The notes under the pieces are model-generated. The model made no database searches and was not told the origin of the DNA. It was given only the letters and a program-made list of their open reading frames with translations. This document shows, piece by piece, positions 1 through 6,287 of a stretch of DNA of 6,287 nucleotides. Both the position numbers and the translations under genes were made by a program. Numbering within the stretch: position 1 is the stretch's first letter; each line of letters starts with the position of its first letter. This DNA comes from Bacteroidota bacterium. Lineage in GTDB: Bacteria > Bacteroidota > Rhodothermia > Rhodothermales > Rubricoccaceae. The stretch is from the NCBI GenBank assembly GCA_022564455.1, contig JADFLK010000136.1:1-6287 (forward strand), in the 5' to 3' direction.

Positions 1-2
1 CA

Positions 3-20
3 AGTTGCTGGCTCGCAACT
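3..20 (-). terminator. Small hairpin downstream of the EcsC 3' fragment
   Basis: A perfect 6-bp inverted repeat (AGTTGC, 6-nt loop, GCAACT) lies 31 nt past the stop codon of the EcsC remnant in the direction of transcription. It could be a terminator belonging to the truncated EcsC copy. The stem is short and the T tract expected after it would fall beyond the window edge, so this is only a candidate. I see nothing else in bases 1-51. Confidence 0.15.
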
Positions 21-51
21 CCCGTAGTCCTTGAACGCCAAAGAGGGACCG

Positions 52-146
52 CTACACCCTCTCCTTCCGCTCCAGATACAGCGACCGAAAGAGCATAAAC
101 GCCGTCTTGGCGGTCTGGTCGGTGAACCAGTAGTTGACGCCCGCGC
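52..146 (-). pseudogene. 3'-terminal fragment of an EcsC-family gene (second copy)
   Basis: These 95 bp match bases 735-829, the last 30 codons plus stop of the intact EcsC gene, at 90 of 95 positions. The fragment encodes the same residues (AGVNYWFTDQTAKTAF and onward to LYLERKERV, then TAG). All five differences are synonymous third- or first-position changes (GGC/GGT, GCC/GCG, TTT/TTC and CTG/TTG twice). No start codon lies in frame between the upstream stop at 175-177 and the fragment, so it cannot be translated alone. Homology begins 3 nt after the toxin stop codon and ends exactly at the EcsC stop codon. The lack of amino-acid changes implies that this copy diverged while still part of a functional gene and was truncated later, or was brought in from a related strain. 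Confidence 0.85.
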
Positions 147-149
147 AAC

Positions 150-425
150 CTATCGCTTCAAGCGCTGAAGGAGTTTATCGTACGCCCCGTGCGTGCCAAT
201 CCAGAACCACGATACCGTATCGGCATCGCGGTAACCCACCATACGATAGTCCTTGCTCAGGCGGATTGACCATGCGCTTTCTTTCCTCGACACCTCTTTG
301 AAATGAAGCCCGGGGTACCGAGGATTGCTCTCCAGTAACTCTACAGACTTGGTCGCTCACTTCTTCACGTGGCCGGGTTGACGCGCCAGAAGTTTCGCGT
401 ACCCTTTCGTGAAGCGAGATCTCAC
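150..425 (-). pseudogene. RelE/ParE-like toxin with in-frame stop (probably inactive)
   Basis: A 92-codon reading frame starts with GTG at 425-423, overlapping the antitoxin stop codon (GTGA), and ends with TAG at 152-150. A TGA at 359-357 interrupts it at codon 23. Before the stop it reads MRSRFTKGYAKLLARQPGHV; after it come NPRYPGLHFKEV (residues 34-45), AWSIRLSKDYRMVGYR (51-66) and WFWIGTHGAYDKLL (73-86). The pattern PGLHFK, WS-R-DYR, then WFWIGTH-YDKL is typical of small RelE/ParE-superfamily toxins that inhibit translation or gyrase, here most like the mRNA-interferase group. Toxin-like sequence in one frame on both sides of the TGA points to a nonsense mutation, plausibly CGA to TGA, and not to a wrong start. 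The next in-frame GTG or ATG would drop the N-terminal helices. A sequencing error is the main alternative. Confidence 0.75.
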
Positions 426-649
426 AGTCCGGCCTTCAACTCATCAATCGAAAGCGTACCGTTCTCGGTGGCGTCTTGCTTGGCTTCCTTTACCATCGCT
501 GCCCATTGCTCGTCTGTCGTGAGGTCAAATAACTCATCCCAACGTTCGTCGGAGTCAATCTCCCTGAGCAGTTGGCGTGCGTAGAAATCCTGATCGCGCT
601 CCGGAAGCGACCTGAGACGACCGATTGCTTTCTTTAGAAGGGTGGTCAT
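422..649 (-). CDS. Antitoxin of a RelE/ParE-type toxin-antitoxin pair
   Basis: A 75-residue acidic, helix-rich protein starting MTTLLKKAIGRLRSLPERDQ. The pattern SLPERDQDFYARQLLREI followed by ERWDELF (residues 36-42) resembles the short antitoxins found upstream of RelE-like toxins, where a helix with a LPxxxQ-type stretch precedes RWDELF and a C-terminal segment wraps the toxin. I see no separate DNA-binding domain. The start is ATG at 649-647, preceded by AGGA at short spacing; the reading frame stays open far upstream, but that part is an antisense-like shadow of the EcsC gene in another frame. The stop TGA overlaps the GTG start of the toxin, so the two would be translationally coupled. 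The gene is intact although its toxin is interrupted. The antitoxin role is inferred from sequence pattern and gene order. Confidence 0.75.
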   Translation of the reverse strand: MTTLLKKAIGRLRSLPERDQDFYARQLLREIDSDERWDELFDLTTDEQWAAMVKEAKQDATENGTLSIDELKAGL

Positions 650-690
650 GGTTCCTGTAGTGTGGTGGAAGTAACGGGTTTGGCCACCAT

Positions 691-711
691 TCGGTTTCCC
701 CAACCGATCGG
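691..711 (-). promoter_or_regulatory. Dyad between the EcsC gene and the toxin-antitoxin pair
   Basis: A 6-bp hairpin (TCGGTT, 5-nt loop, AACCGA at 691-707) overlaps the 8-bp palindrome CCGATCGG at 704-711. It lies in the 85-bp gap between the EcsC stop codon and the antitoxin start. It could be an operator for autoregulation of the pair or a weak terminator for the EcsC gene. No T tract follows, and I could not identify convincing -10 or -35 boxes. Confidence 0.2.
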
Positions 712-734
712 CTGAACGAAGCCAACGAACGTTT

Positions 735-829
735 CTACACCCTCTCCTTCCGCTCCAAATACAACGACCGGAAGAGCATAAACGCCGTCTTCGCGGTCTG
801 GTCGGTGAACCAGTAGTTGACACCCGCGC
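735..829 (-). repeat. 95-bp direct repeat (3' end of the EcsC gene), copy 2
   Basis: This is the intact-gene member of a direct repeat shared with 52-146, in the same orientation, offset by 683 bp and with 5 mismatches. The repeats bracket a 588-bp segment (147-734) that carries only the toxin-antitoxin pair. Similarity starts exactly at the stop codon: the bases just outside (g versus t, then c versus t) no longer match. Confidence 0.9.
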
Positions 830-1556
830 CGACGGCTGCGCCGGCCACGGGGATGAGTTGGGCGAGCTTGCGGGCGCCGAGGTTCTTGGCAATCTCGCGC
901 GGGACGTGGCCCATCTGCTCGCGGAACGTACCCTGTGCCTGCCGGCCCTTGTAGCCCGAACCGTGCGCAGAGGCCGCAGCCGCGACACTTAACTCGCGGA
1001 GTGCGTCGCTCTTGGCGTCTCGACTGCCGGAGGCGGCTACGTTGAAGATGGCCATCACGAGCGGCTTGTACTCCGGGCCGCTCATCGGGTAACCGTAGGC
1101 TGCGCCTATTTGCTGGATGAGGCGGAAGTTGATCGTGAACAGAATCGGGATGTCGGCCGCGATGAACAGCGGACCGCCGAGCCCCGAGCCGCCGCCCGAG
1201 AGCGCCGCCATCAACGCGTTTTGCGAAACGAGCGAGTCGGCCAGCTTGTCCAGCTTCTCGAGGTCGGCTTCGCGCAGATCCTCGATCTCCTCTACCTCGA
1301 TCTCCATCTCGCGCGCCTTTTTGAGCAGATCGTCGGAGTCGTACGTCCACTCGGAAGCATCGTTGAGGGTACCGAGGACAACGTTGAGGGCATCGGTGAG
1401 CGTATCCACTACCGCATCCGGGACGAACTGGTCAAAAATCCAGTCGACGGGCCGCATGACAAAACCAAGAGCCTGCGTCAGCAGGGTGTCTCCGGCACCG
1501 CGCTCCCAGCGGTCGATGTCGCGTTGTGCGTTGCGTTCGTAGTCGGTAAGGCGCAT
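735..1556 (-). CDS. EcsC family protein
   Basis: A 273-residue protein with the layout of the EcsC family. An N-terminal YERNAQRDIDRWERG helix (residues 6-20) is followed by an acidic, charged helical region (about 74-108). Next comes the glycine-rich segment ALSGGGSGLGGPLFIAADIP (118-137) leading into a hydrophobic stretch. The C-terminal family signature is LGARKLAQLIPVAGAAVGAG (226-245), then VNYWFTD and FRSLYLERK. The biochemical role of this family is not established; its name comes from the third gene of the Bacillus ecs transporter operon, but no transporter genes are present here. The hydrophobic and Gly/Ala-rich segments suggest membrane association. I chose ATG 1556-1554 because the 18 residues available upstream are encoded inside a repeat array and look non-protein. 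No Shine-Dalgarno sequence is visible. The gene begins 71 bp after the response regulator, and its last 95 bp are duplicated at 52-146. Confidence 0.85.
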   Translation of the reverse strand: MRLTDYERNAQRDIDRWERGAGDTLLTQALGFVMRPVDWIFDQFVPDAVVDTLTDALNVVLGTLNDASEWTYDSDDLLKKAREMEIEVEEIEDLREADLEKLDKLADSLVSQNALMAALSGGGSGLGGPLFIAADIPILFTINFRLIQQIGAAYGYPMSGPEYKPLVMAIFNVAASGSRDAKSDALRELSVAAAASAHGSGYKGRQAQGTFREQMGHVPREIAKNLGARKLAQLIPVAGAAVGAGVNYWFTDQTAKTAFMLFRSLYLERKERV

Positions 1557-1625
1557 GGGGCGTGAGGCGTAATCCGTAGTGCGTAAGGGAGACGCGTCCA
1601 GAATACGCATTACGCACTACGCAAT
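1557..1625. repeat. Inverted array of GCGTAAT-like heptamers
   Basis: The gap between the response regulator stop and the EcsC start is made almost entirely of variants of one 7-mer. On the minus strand three tandem units (GCGTAGT, GCGTAAT, GCGTATT) are followed, after a short spacer, by units of opposite orientation (ACTACGG, ATTACGC, CTCACGC). The two sets include a perfect 12-bp inverted repeat, with arms at 1575-1586 and 1610-1621 (CGTAGTGCGTAA and TTACGCACTACG) and a 23-nt loop. In RNA this would form a hairpin starting 6 nt after the regulator's stop codon, so it may end that transcript, though no T tract follows. Copies elsewhere in the genome would mark it as a dispersed repeat. Confidence 0.7.
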
Positions 1626-1627
1626 AC

Positions 1628-3160
<1,533 letters not shown>

Positions 3161-3206
3161 GAATCGCGTGGTGAGAAAATGGAGTGATAGAGGTCCTCTG
3201 TATCGG

Positions 3207-3283
3207 CCGAAACAGCCCTCCAGTAAAGCTCCTGGCCCTCTATACAGAACCCGCGCCATGCCTTTTGTAACCCGAAACAGCCC
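3207..3283. repeat. 12-bp direct repeat upstream of the response regulator
   Basis: The 12-mer CCGAAACAGCCC occurs at 3207-3218 and exactly again at 3272-3283, 65 bp apart, both preceded by TGTA at a slightly different distance. A palindrome AGAGGTCCTCT (3189-3199) and the inverted heptamer ATAGAGG/CCTCTAT (3187-3193 and 3236-3242) lie in the same gap. Paired sites about six helical turns apart between the uppP stop and the regulator start could be binding sites for the regulator itself or another factor. This is inference from position only. Confidence 0.4.
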
Positions 3284-3344
3284 CCAACTCTGCCACATCC
3301 ACTCGACGCAACGCCCTGTTAAATCTCAAAATGATACAGGGGAA

Positions 3345-3377
3345 GCGTGAGCGGGTGATTACGTGCGGCTCTCACGC
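3345..3377 (-). terminator. Candidate terminator hairpin after uppP
   Basis: A perfect 7-bp inverted repeat (GCGTGAG at 3345-3351 and CTCACGC at 3371-3377, 19-nt loop) begins 8 nt past the uppP stop codon on the transcribed strand. Only a weak pyrimidine run (TTCCCC) follows, so it is not a textbook intrinsic terminator. It supports the response regulator being transcribed separately from uppP. Confidence 0.3.
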
Positions 3378-3385
3378 GCACATCA

Positions 3386-4234
3386 TCATGCAATCAACAC
3401 CAAACCCAGGATGCCAACCGCGAAACAGTAGAACGCAAAATATTGCAACGAGCGGCGCTGAATAAGAATCACCACAGCGCGAATAGCAAAGATGCCCGAG
3501 GCGTATGCCACGAACGTCCCTAGAACGAGTGGGAGGATGTCAATGGAGATGCCCGTTTCCATCATGTCGAGTGCTTTGAGAAGCGTGGCGCCGATAATCA
3601 CTGGGAGCAGCATGAGGAAGGAGAAATCTGCTGCTTCTTTGCGGTCTACGTTCATGTAGATGGCGGTGCAGATGGTGGAACCCGAGCGCGATATGCCGGG
3701 GATCATGGCGAACGCCTGCGCAATGCCGACCACGACGGCCTTCAACGGCGAGAGGACGCCGGACGGGTTTGGGCGAAGACGTGTGAGGAGGAGCAGGACG
3801 CCCGTCACGATGAGCATCATGCACACGAGGCGGGGGTCACTGAATGCGGCCTCCAGCTGATCCTTGAACAGGACGTACACGATGCCCGTCGGAATCATGG
3901 ACAGGAGCACATAGGCGGAGATACGAACCGAGGCCTCCTCGCCACCGCGCTCGGAGTCCACGGTTCCTGCCGGGATGGAAGCGCCTATCGACCGAGGTTT
4001 CGTGATTGCTCCGAACAGGTCCTTGAGAATGCGCAGCACCCGCTTCCCGTATACCGTCAGGATGGAGAGCGCGGTGCCGAAGTGGACGAACACTTCGAAC
4101 GTGATATCACCCGAGGCCGTCTCGCTCAGGCCCAAGATGTGCTGACCGAGCACAAGATGGCCCGAGGAGGAAATCGGAAGAAACTCTGCGAGGCCCTGAA
4201 CGAGGCCAAGGATGACGGCTTCCCACCATACCAT
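3386..4234 (-). CDS. uppP: Undecaprenyl-diphosphatase UppP (BacA family)
   Basis: An integral membrane enzyme of 282 residues, a usual length for the family. It removes one phosphate from undecaprenyl diphosphate, on the outer face of the cytoplasmic membrane, to regenerate the lipid carrier for peptidoglycan and other envelope polymers; extra copies are known to raise bacitracin tolerance. The family's catalytic motifs are present: the Q/E-x-x-x-E pair as Q13 and E17 within LVQGLAEFLPISSSGHL (11-27), with H26, and PGISRSGST (179-187) containing R183. About seven or eight hydrophobic segments are seen, including roughly 104-124, 136-151, 202-222, 231-256 and 262-281. A soluble loop around 79-104 (TKPRSIGASIPAGTVDSERG) is somewhat extended and charged. 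The ATG at 4234-4232 fits the family start (WWEAVILGLVQG) and directly touches a CCTCACCC tandem repeat, so no Shine-Dalgarno sequence is present. Confidence 0.97.
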   Translation of the reverse strand: MVWWEAVILGLVQGLAEFLPISSSGHLVLGQHILGLSETASGDITFEVFVHFGTALSILTVYGKRVLRILKDLFGAITKPRSIGASIPAGTVDSERGGEEASVRISAYVLLSMIPTGIVYVLFKDQLEAAFSDPRLVCMMLIVTGVLLLLTRLRPNPSGVLSPLKAVVVGIAQAFAMIPGISRSGSTICTAIYMNVDRKEAADFSFLMLLPVIIGATLLKALDMMETGISIDILPLVLGTFVAYASGIFAIRAVVILIQRRSLQYFAFYCFAVGILGLVLIA

Positions 4235-4274
4235 GGGTGAGGGGGTGAGGGGGTGAGGGGGTGAGGGGGTGAGG
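4235..4274. repeat. Five perfect tandem copies of an 8-bp unit next to the uppP start
   Basis: The octamer GGGTGAGG (CCTCACCC on the coding strand of uppP) is repeated five times without a mismatch and ends at the base before the uppP ATG. It occupies the place of the ribosome-binding site and contains no purine-rich Shine-Dalgarno sequence on the coding strand. There is no upstream in-frame ATG, GTG or TTG before a stop at 4297-4295, so the repeat is in the untranslated leader and not in the protein. Perfect short tandem repeats of this sort change copy number by slipped-strand mispairing. Confidence 0.9.
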
Positions 4275-4512
4275 GCCCTCAGGCGAGGCCGAAGCTACAC
4301 CCTCGTCGATCTCCCTCTTGCCCTTTCCCCCTTCTTCAACACCGAAGCCACCATCGGCAGTTTGCAGCGCGCTTGGCGAACATGCCTTACCTCTCACTCA
4401 TCCCCTTTCACAGCTTCCAACCATGTCGTGACGCATGGGTAATCGGTGGATGAGAGGTTGAGAGAAATTATCCTCGAGATCCCTCATCCCCTCACACTCC
4501 CACGCACCATAC
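4275..4512. other. Intergenic region between rqcH and uppP
   Basis: No gene is seen here. On the transcribed strand the rqcH stop is followed by a weak 7-bp inverted repeat (GGATGAG at 4448-4454, CTCATCC at 4483-4489) with a 28-nt loop that contains the palindrome CTCGAG. The word GATGAG with flanking Gs recurs (also on the minus strand near 4400), and the forward strand has a pyrimidine-rich tract at about 4300-4335. Transcript end of rqcH and promoter of uppP should both lie in this gap, but I could not place either convincingly. Confidence 0.4.
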
Positions 4513-6153
4513 TCAGCCCGGCAGTCCTGGCTCTACCATCACCACATCCTCGCGGTCTACCCGAACAAGCCCCGGCGGGCCGCCCTTCACGGGGCGGACG
4601 TACTTGCGCTCGGTGACAATGACGGGAGCGAGGGGCTGGGTCCTGGCATCGCTGAAATGGGCAGCGATCTGAGCAGCGGCTTCGATGATGGGCTTGGGTA
4701 CCTGGGTGGTTTTGTTTGGGCGACGGATGACTACGTGCGAGCCCGGAACGCCGCGTGCGTGGAGCCAGAGGTCGTGTGGACCCGACAGTTTCGTCGTTAG
4801 CGTTGCGTTCGATTTGGCGTTCTTGCCGACGCGGATTTCCCAGCCGTCTATTTCAAACCGGCGGTAAGGCAAACGCTCTTCACCGACGGCCTCGGGGCGG
4901 GTAAACTGAGCCAGTGCCGCCTTGTTGTCCTTCAAAAAAGCTTCCAGGTCGGCGTAGTGCTGGAGTGCCTGGAGCTGCGCGAGCAACTCTCCGGCTTCAT
5001 CCGCCTGTCGCTGAACCGACGCCCAACGCTCCTTGGCGTGCCTTCGTGATTCACGGGAACGCCGGGCCCTGGCGTAGAAGTGCTGCGCGTTTTCAACAGC
5101 CGTAAGCGCGGGATTGAGTTTGATGGTAACCGCTTCCCCATCGTTCAGGATGTCTGGCAGGGTGATGGTTTCCTGCCCTGCTCCCTGATCAGCAGCCTGC
5201 GCCATCAACAGATGTCCCGAGGCCTCGTACGTATCTGCCCGGCCTGGACTTTCGAGCTCAGCAAGCATGGCCTCGACGCTGCGGGCCGCCTTGTGGTGCG
5301 CTTTCCTCAGCGCCCTTTCGGCTGGCTTGTAGACCTCCAAGAACCGCCGCTGGCCGAGTTGCCGTTTCGAGAACACACCCAACGCGGCATCCACGGAATC
5401 GAACAGCTCTGCCCGCCAATCTTCCGGCGCAGAGAGCAGCGGAATGAGGGCGAACGCCTCGGCAAAGGCTCCCCGCCAGTAGACGGTGGGGCGAGGGGAC
5501 TTAAGATCCTCCTGCAATTTCATGGATGCATTGAACAAACGCCTTAGCTGTTCCTCGCTCGCTTCAGAAGGCGCACCCGCCGGATCGACTTCCGCGCGAT
5601 GGACTGCCTCCTGAGCAAGTTGGCGATCGAACAGCGGAATCGTCCTGGACACCGCCTGCATCAGCGTTTTCCGATCCGTGCGCCATCGTTCCTGAAACTC
5701 CTCGAATGACGAAACATTCGGAGGTTGGCGTGGCTCGGGTGCTGCTTTTCCTAGCAGACTGTCGTTCATCAGAAAAGCCTCCGCTATCACATCATCCTCA
5801 ACCAAAAACACATTCGGTCGCGATCCGAAAAGCTGCAACTGAAAAGCGGAACCATCCTCCAATTCAATGAACACGTACCGGTCCCGCTCAGCCGTTCGGA
5901 TCCGTTTAACCGCGAGTCCGTGGGCCGACTCAAAAAGCGTGGCCGTGTTCTTTCGCGCTCGCCCGTGGCCTTCCGTTCTGAACAACAGCGGCAGCCTTGG
6001 ATCGCAGTGAATGCGGATCGTGCTTGCATCGTCTTCCTTCTGAAGCACCAGACTCAACTCGTTCGCGCTCTGTGTCCAGACATCCGCGACGATGGCGCCA
6101 GTGAGCCTGTCGTTCCATTCGACAGCGAGGGCATGGAGGGTGAAGTAGTTCAT
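4513..6153 (-). CDS. rqcH: RqcH / NFACT-family ribosome quality-control protein
   Basis: A 546-residue homologue of the Rqc2/NEMF family (older name: fibronectin-binding protein A-like), near the usual length. In bacteria RqcH binds 50S subunits blocked by peptidyl-tRNA, recruits alanyl-tRNA and adds a C-terminal alanine tail that marks the stalled chain for degradation. The N-terminal NFACT-N domain begins MNYFTLHALAVEW and covers about 1-145, with GSRPNVFLV at 110-118. The D91-R92 pair in ERDRYVFIEL corresponds to the DR pair needed for alanine tailing in the Bacillus protein. The middle (about 150-280) is the helical region, and about 280-410 is charged and likely coiled coil, with NAQHFYARARR at 355-365. 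The NFACT-R domain (DUF814) covers about 428-546, including DLWLHARGVPGSHVVIRR (461-478) and KGGPPGLVRV (523-532). GGAGG directly touches the ATG with no spacer, and a tiny upstream frame overlaps the start. Partner RqcP is not in the window. Confidence 0.95.
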   Translation of the reverse strand: MNYFTLHALAVEWNDRLTGAIVADVWTQSANELSLVLQKEDDASTIRIHCDPRLPLLFRTEGHGRARKNTATLFESAHGLAVKRIRTAERDRYVFIELEDGSAFQLQLFGSRPNVFLVEDDVIAEAFLMNDSLLGKAAPEPRQPPNVSSFEEFQERWRTDRKTLMQAVSRTIPLFDRQLAQEAVHRAEVDPAGAPSEASEEQLRRLFNASMKLQEDLKSPRPTVYWRGAFAEAFALIPLLSAPEDWRAELFDSVDAALGVFSKRQLGQRRFLEVYKPAERALRKAHHKAARSVEAMLAELESPGRADTYEASGHLLMAQAADQGAGQETITLPDILNDGEAVTIKLNPALTAVENAQHFYARARRSRESRRHAKERWASVQRQADEAGELLAQLQALQHYADLEAFLKDNKAALAQFTRPEAVGEERLPYRRFEIDGWEIRVGKNAKSNATLTTKLSGPHDLWLHARGVPGSHVVIRRPNKTTQVPKPIIEAAAQIAAHFSDARTQPLAPVIVTERKYVRPVKGGPPGLVRVDREDVVMVEPGLPG

Positions 6154-6170
6154 CCTCCGAAGATCGCCAT
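6150..6170 (-). CDS. Possible 6-codon leader frame overlapping the rqcH start
   Basis: ATG at 6170-6168 opens a frame MAIFGG ending with TGA at 6152-6150, which overlaps the rqcH ATG as ATGA. GAGGAA stands immediately before it. The only Shine-Dalgarno-like sequence for rqcH, GGAGG, abuts its start codon with zero spacing, so termination-reinitiation from this frame is a possible route to rqcH translation. A frame this short can arise by chance. Confidence 0.25.
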   Translation of the reverse strand: MAIFGG

Positions 6171-6175
6171 TTCCT

Positions 6176-6204
6176 CATCTACCGCTCAACGGGTAGGTTC
6201 TCAA
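6176..6204 (-). promoter_or_regulatory. Candidate promoter for rqcH
   Basis: On the minus strand TTGAGA (6204-6199) is followed after exactly 17 nt by TAGATG (6181-6176). The -35-like box matches the sigma-70 consensus at 5 of 6 positions, the -10-like box only at 3 of 6. It would give a leader of about 20 nt before rqcH. The upstream side overlaps a 6-bp inverted repeat, AGACTA/TAGTCT at 6204-6209 and 6219-6224, possibly an operator or the end of another element. Confidence 0.2.
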
Positions 6205-6254
6205 GACTAATGGAGCAATAGTCTGACCTCCAGAAGAATCTTGGGGCGTAGAGT

Positions 6255-6287
6255 TGACCTGTCCCGGATAAAGTGGACACCCAGTTA
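6255..6287. mobile_element. Probable terminal end of an IS3-family insertion sequence (partial)
   Basis: The last 33 bases begin TGACCTGTCCC and contain AAGTGGACACC, the layout of the terminal inverted repeat of many IS3-family elements (TGA, a C-rich stretch, then GTGGACAC about 17 bases in). The transposase would lie beyond the window edge. The call rests on recall of the family's end pattern; no second end or target duplication can be seen here. Confidence 0.4.

Noticed and set aside
357..359. TGA as a recoded or reassigned sense codon
   Set aside because: TGA serves as the true stop of the antitoxin, the response regulator and uppP here, and no long gene contains an in-frame TGA; no selenocysteine-type context is expected in a toxin of this family.
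175..360. 61-residue minus-strand frame starting GTG at 360
   Set aside because: The neighbouring frame gives a clear RelE/ParE-like toxin sequence, so this frame is a shadow that became visible because the toxin is interrupted.
650..988. 113-codon upstream extension of the antitoxin frame
   Set aside because: The extension runs through the end of the EcsC gene in another frame and is Arg/Ser-rich. The antitoxin-like sequence begins at the ATG at 649.
646..1350. 234-codon minus-strand frame overlapping the EcsC gene
   Set aside because: It is another frame of the EcsC gene with Arg/Gly-rich composition typical of a shadow. The EcsC signature lies in the 735-1556 frame.
3161..3298. 46-residue N-terminal extension of the response regulator
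   Set aside because: The receiver domain starts at MTYRFFVVDDD. The upstream codons cover the intergenic direct repeat and do not resemble protein.
3280..3300. Possible sigma-54 promoter (TGGCA then GGGGGC on the minus strand)
   Set aside because: The GG and GC pairs are 11 bases apart instead of the required 10, and the TTGC box is poor.
5080..5547. 155-codon open frame on the plus strand
   Set aside because: Antisense shadow of rqcH, as expected in GC-rich coding DNA; no domain or start signal supports it.

Overview
The window is a stretch of bacterial chromosome in which every convincing gene lies on the minus strand. Read in the direction of transcription, from right to left, it holds: an RqcH/NFACT-type ribosome quality-control protein (4513-6153); undecaprenyl-diphosphatase UppP (3386-4234); a sigma-54-dependent response regulator of the NtrC class (1628-3160); an EcsC-family protein (735-1556); and a small type II toxin-antitoxin pair (antitoxin 422-649, RelE/ParE-like toxin 150-425). 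A broken copy of the 3' end of the EcsC gene follows (52-146). No rRNA, tRNA or CRISPR array was seen.

The DNA is moderately GC-rich. Most of the genes have no clear Shine-Dalgarno sequence at the usual distance, and short tandem repeats fill some of the gaps. This would fit a Bacteroidota/Rhodothermota-like lineage, but that is a weak inference from style and not a demonstrated assignment.

The right three quarters is core-like. RqcH rescues stalled 50S subunits, UppP recycles the lipid carrier for cell-wall synthesis, and the response regulator is an orphan here, with no histidine kinase in view. Gaps of 225-278 nt, some with hairpins or repeats, suggest these are separate transcription units and not one operon. 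The right edge looks like the terminal inverted repeat of an IS3-family insertion sequence.

The left 830 bases are the accessory part and the most interesting. A 588-bp segment carrying the toxin-antitoxin pair sits between two copies of the last 95 bp of the EcsC gene. The copies differ at 5 positions, all synonymous, and similarity stops exactly at the stop codon. This looks like insertion at a gene's 3' end with the end restored, or the remnant of a second EcsC gene. The toxin has an in-frame TGA at codon 23, with clearly toxin-like sequence on both sides, so it is probably inactivated while the antitoxin stays intact. Two further oddities are an exact 5 x 8-bp tandem repeat touching the uppP start codon, and a 7-mer inverted array just before the EcsC gene.
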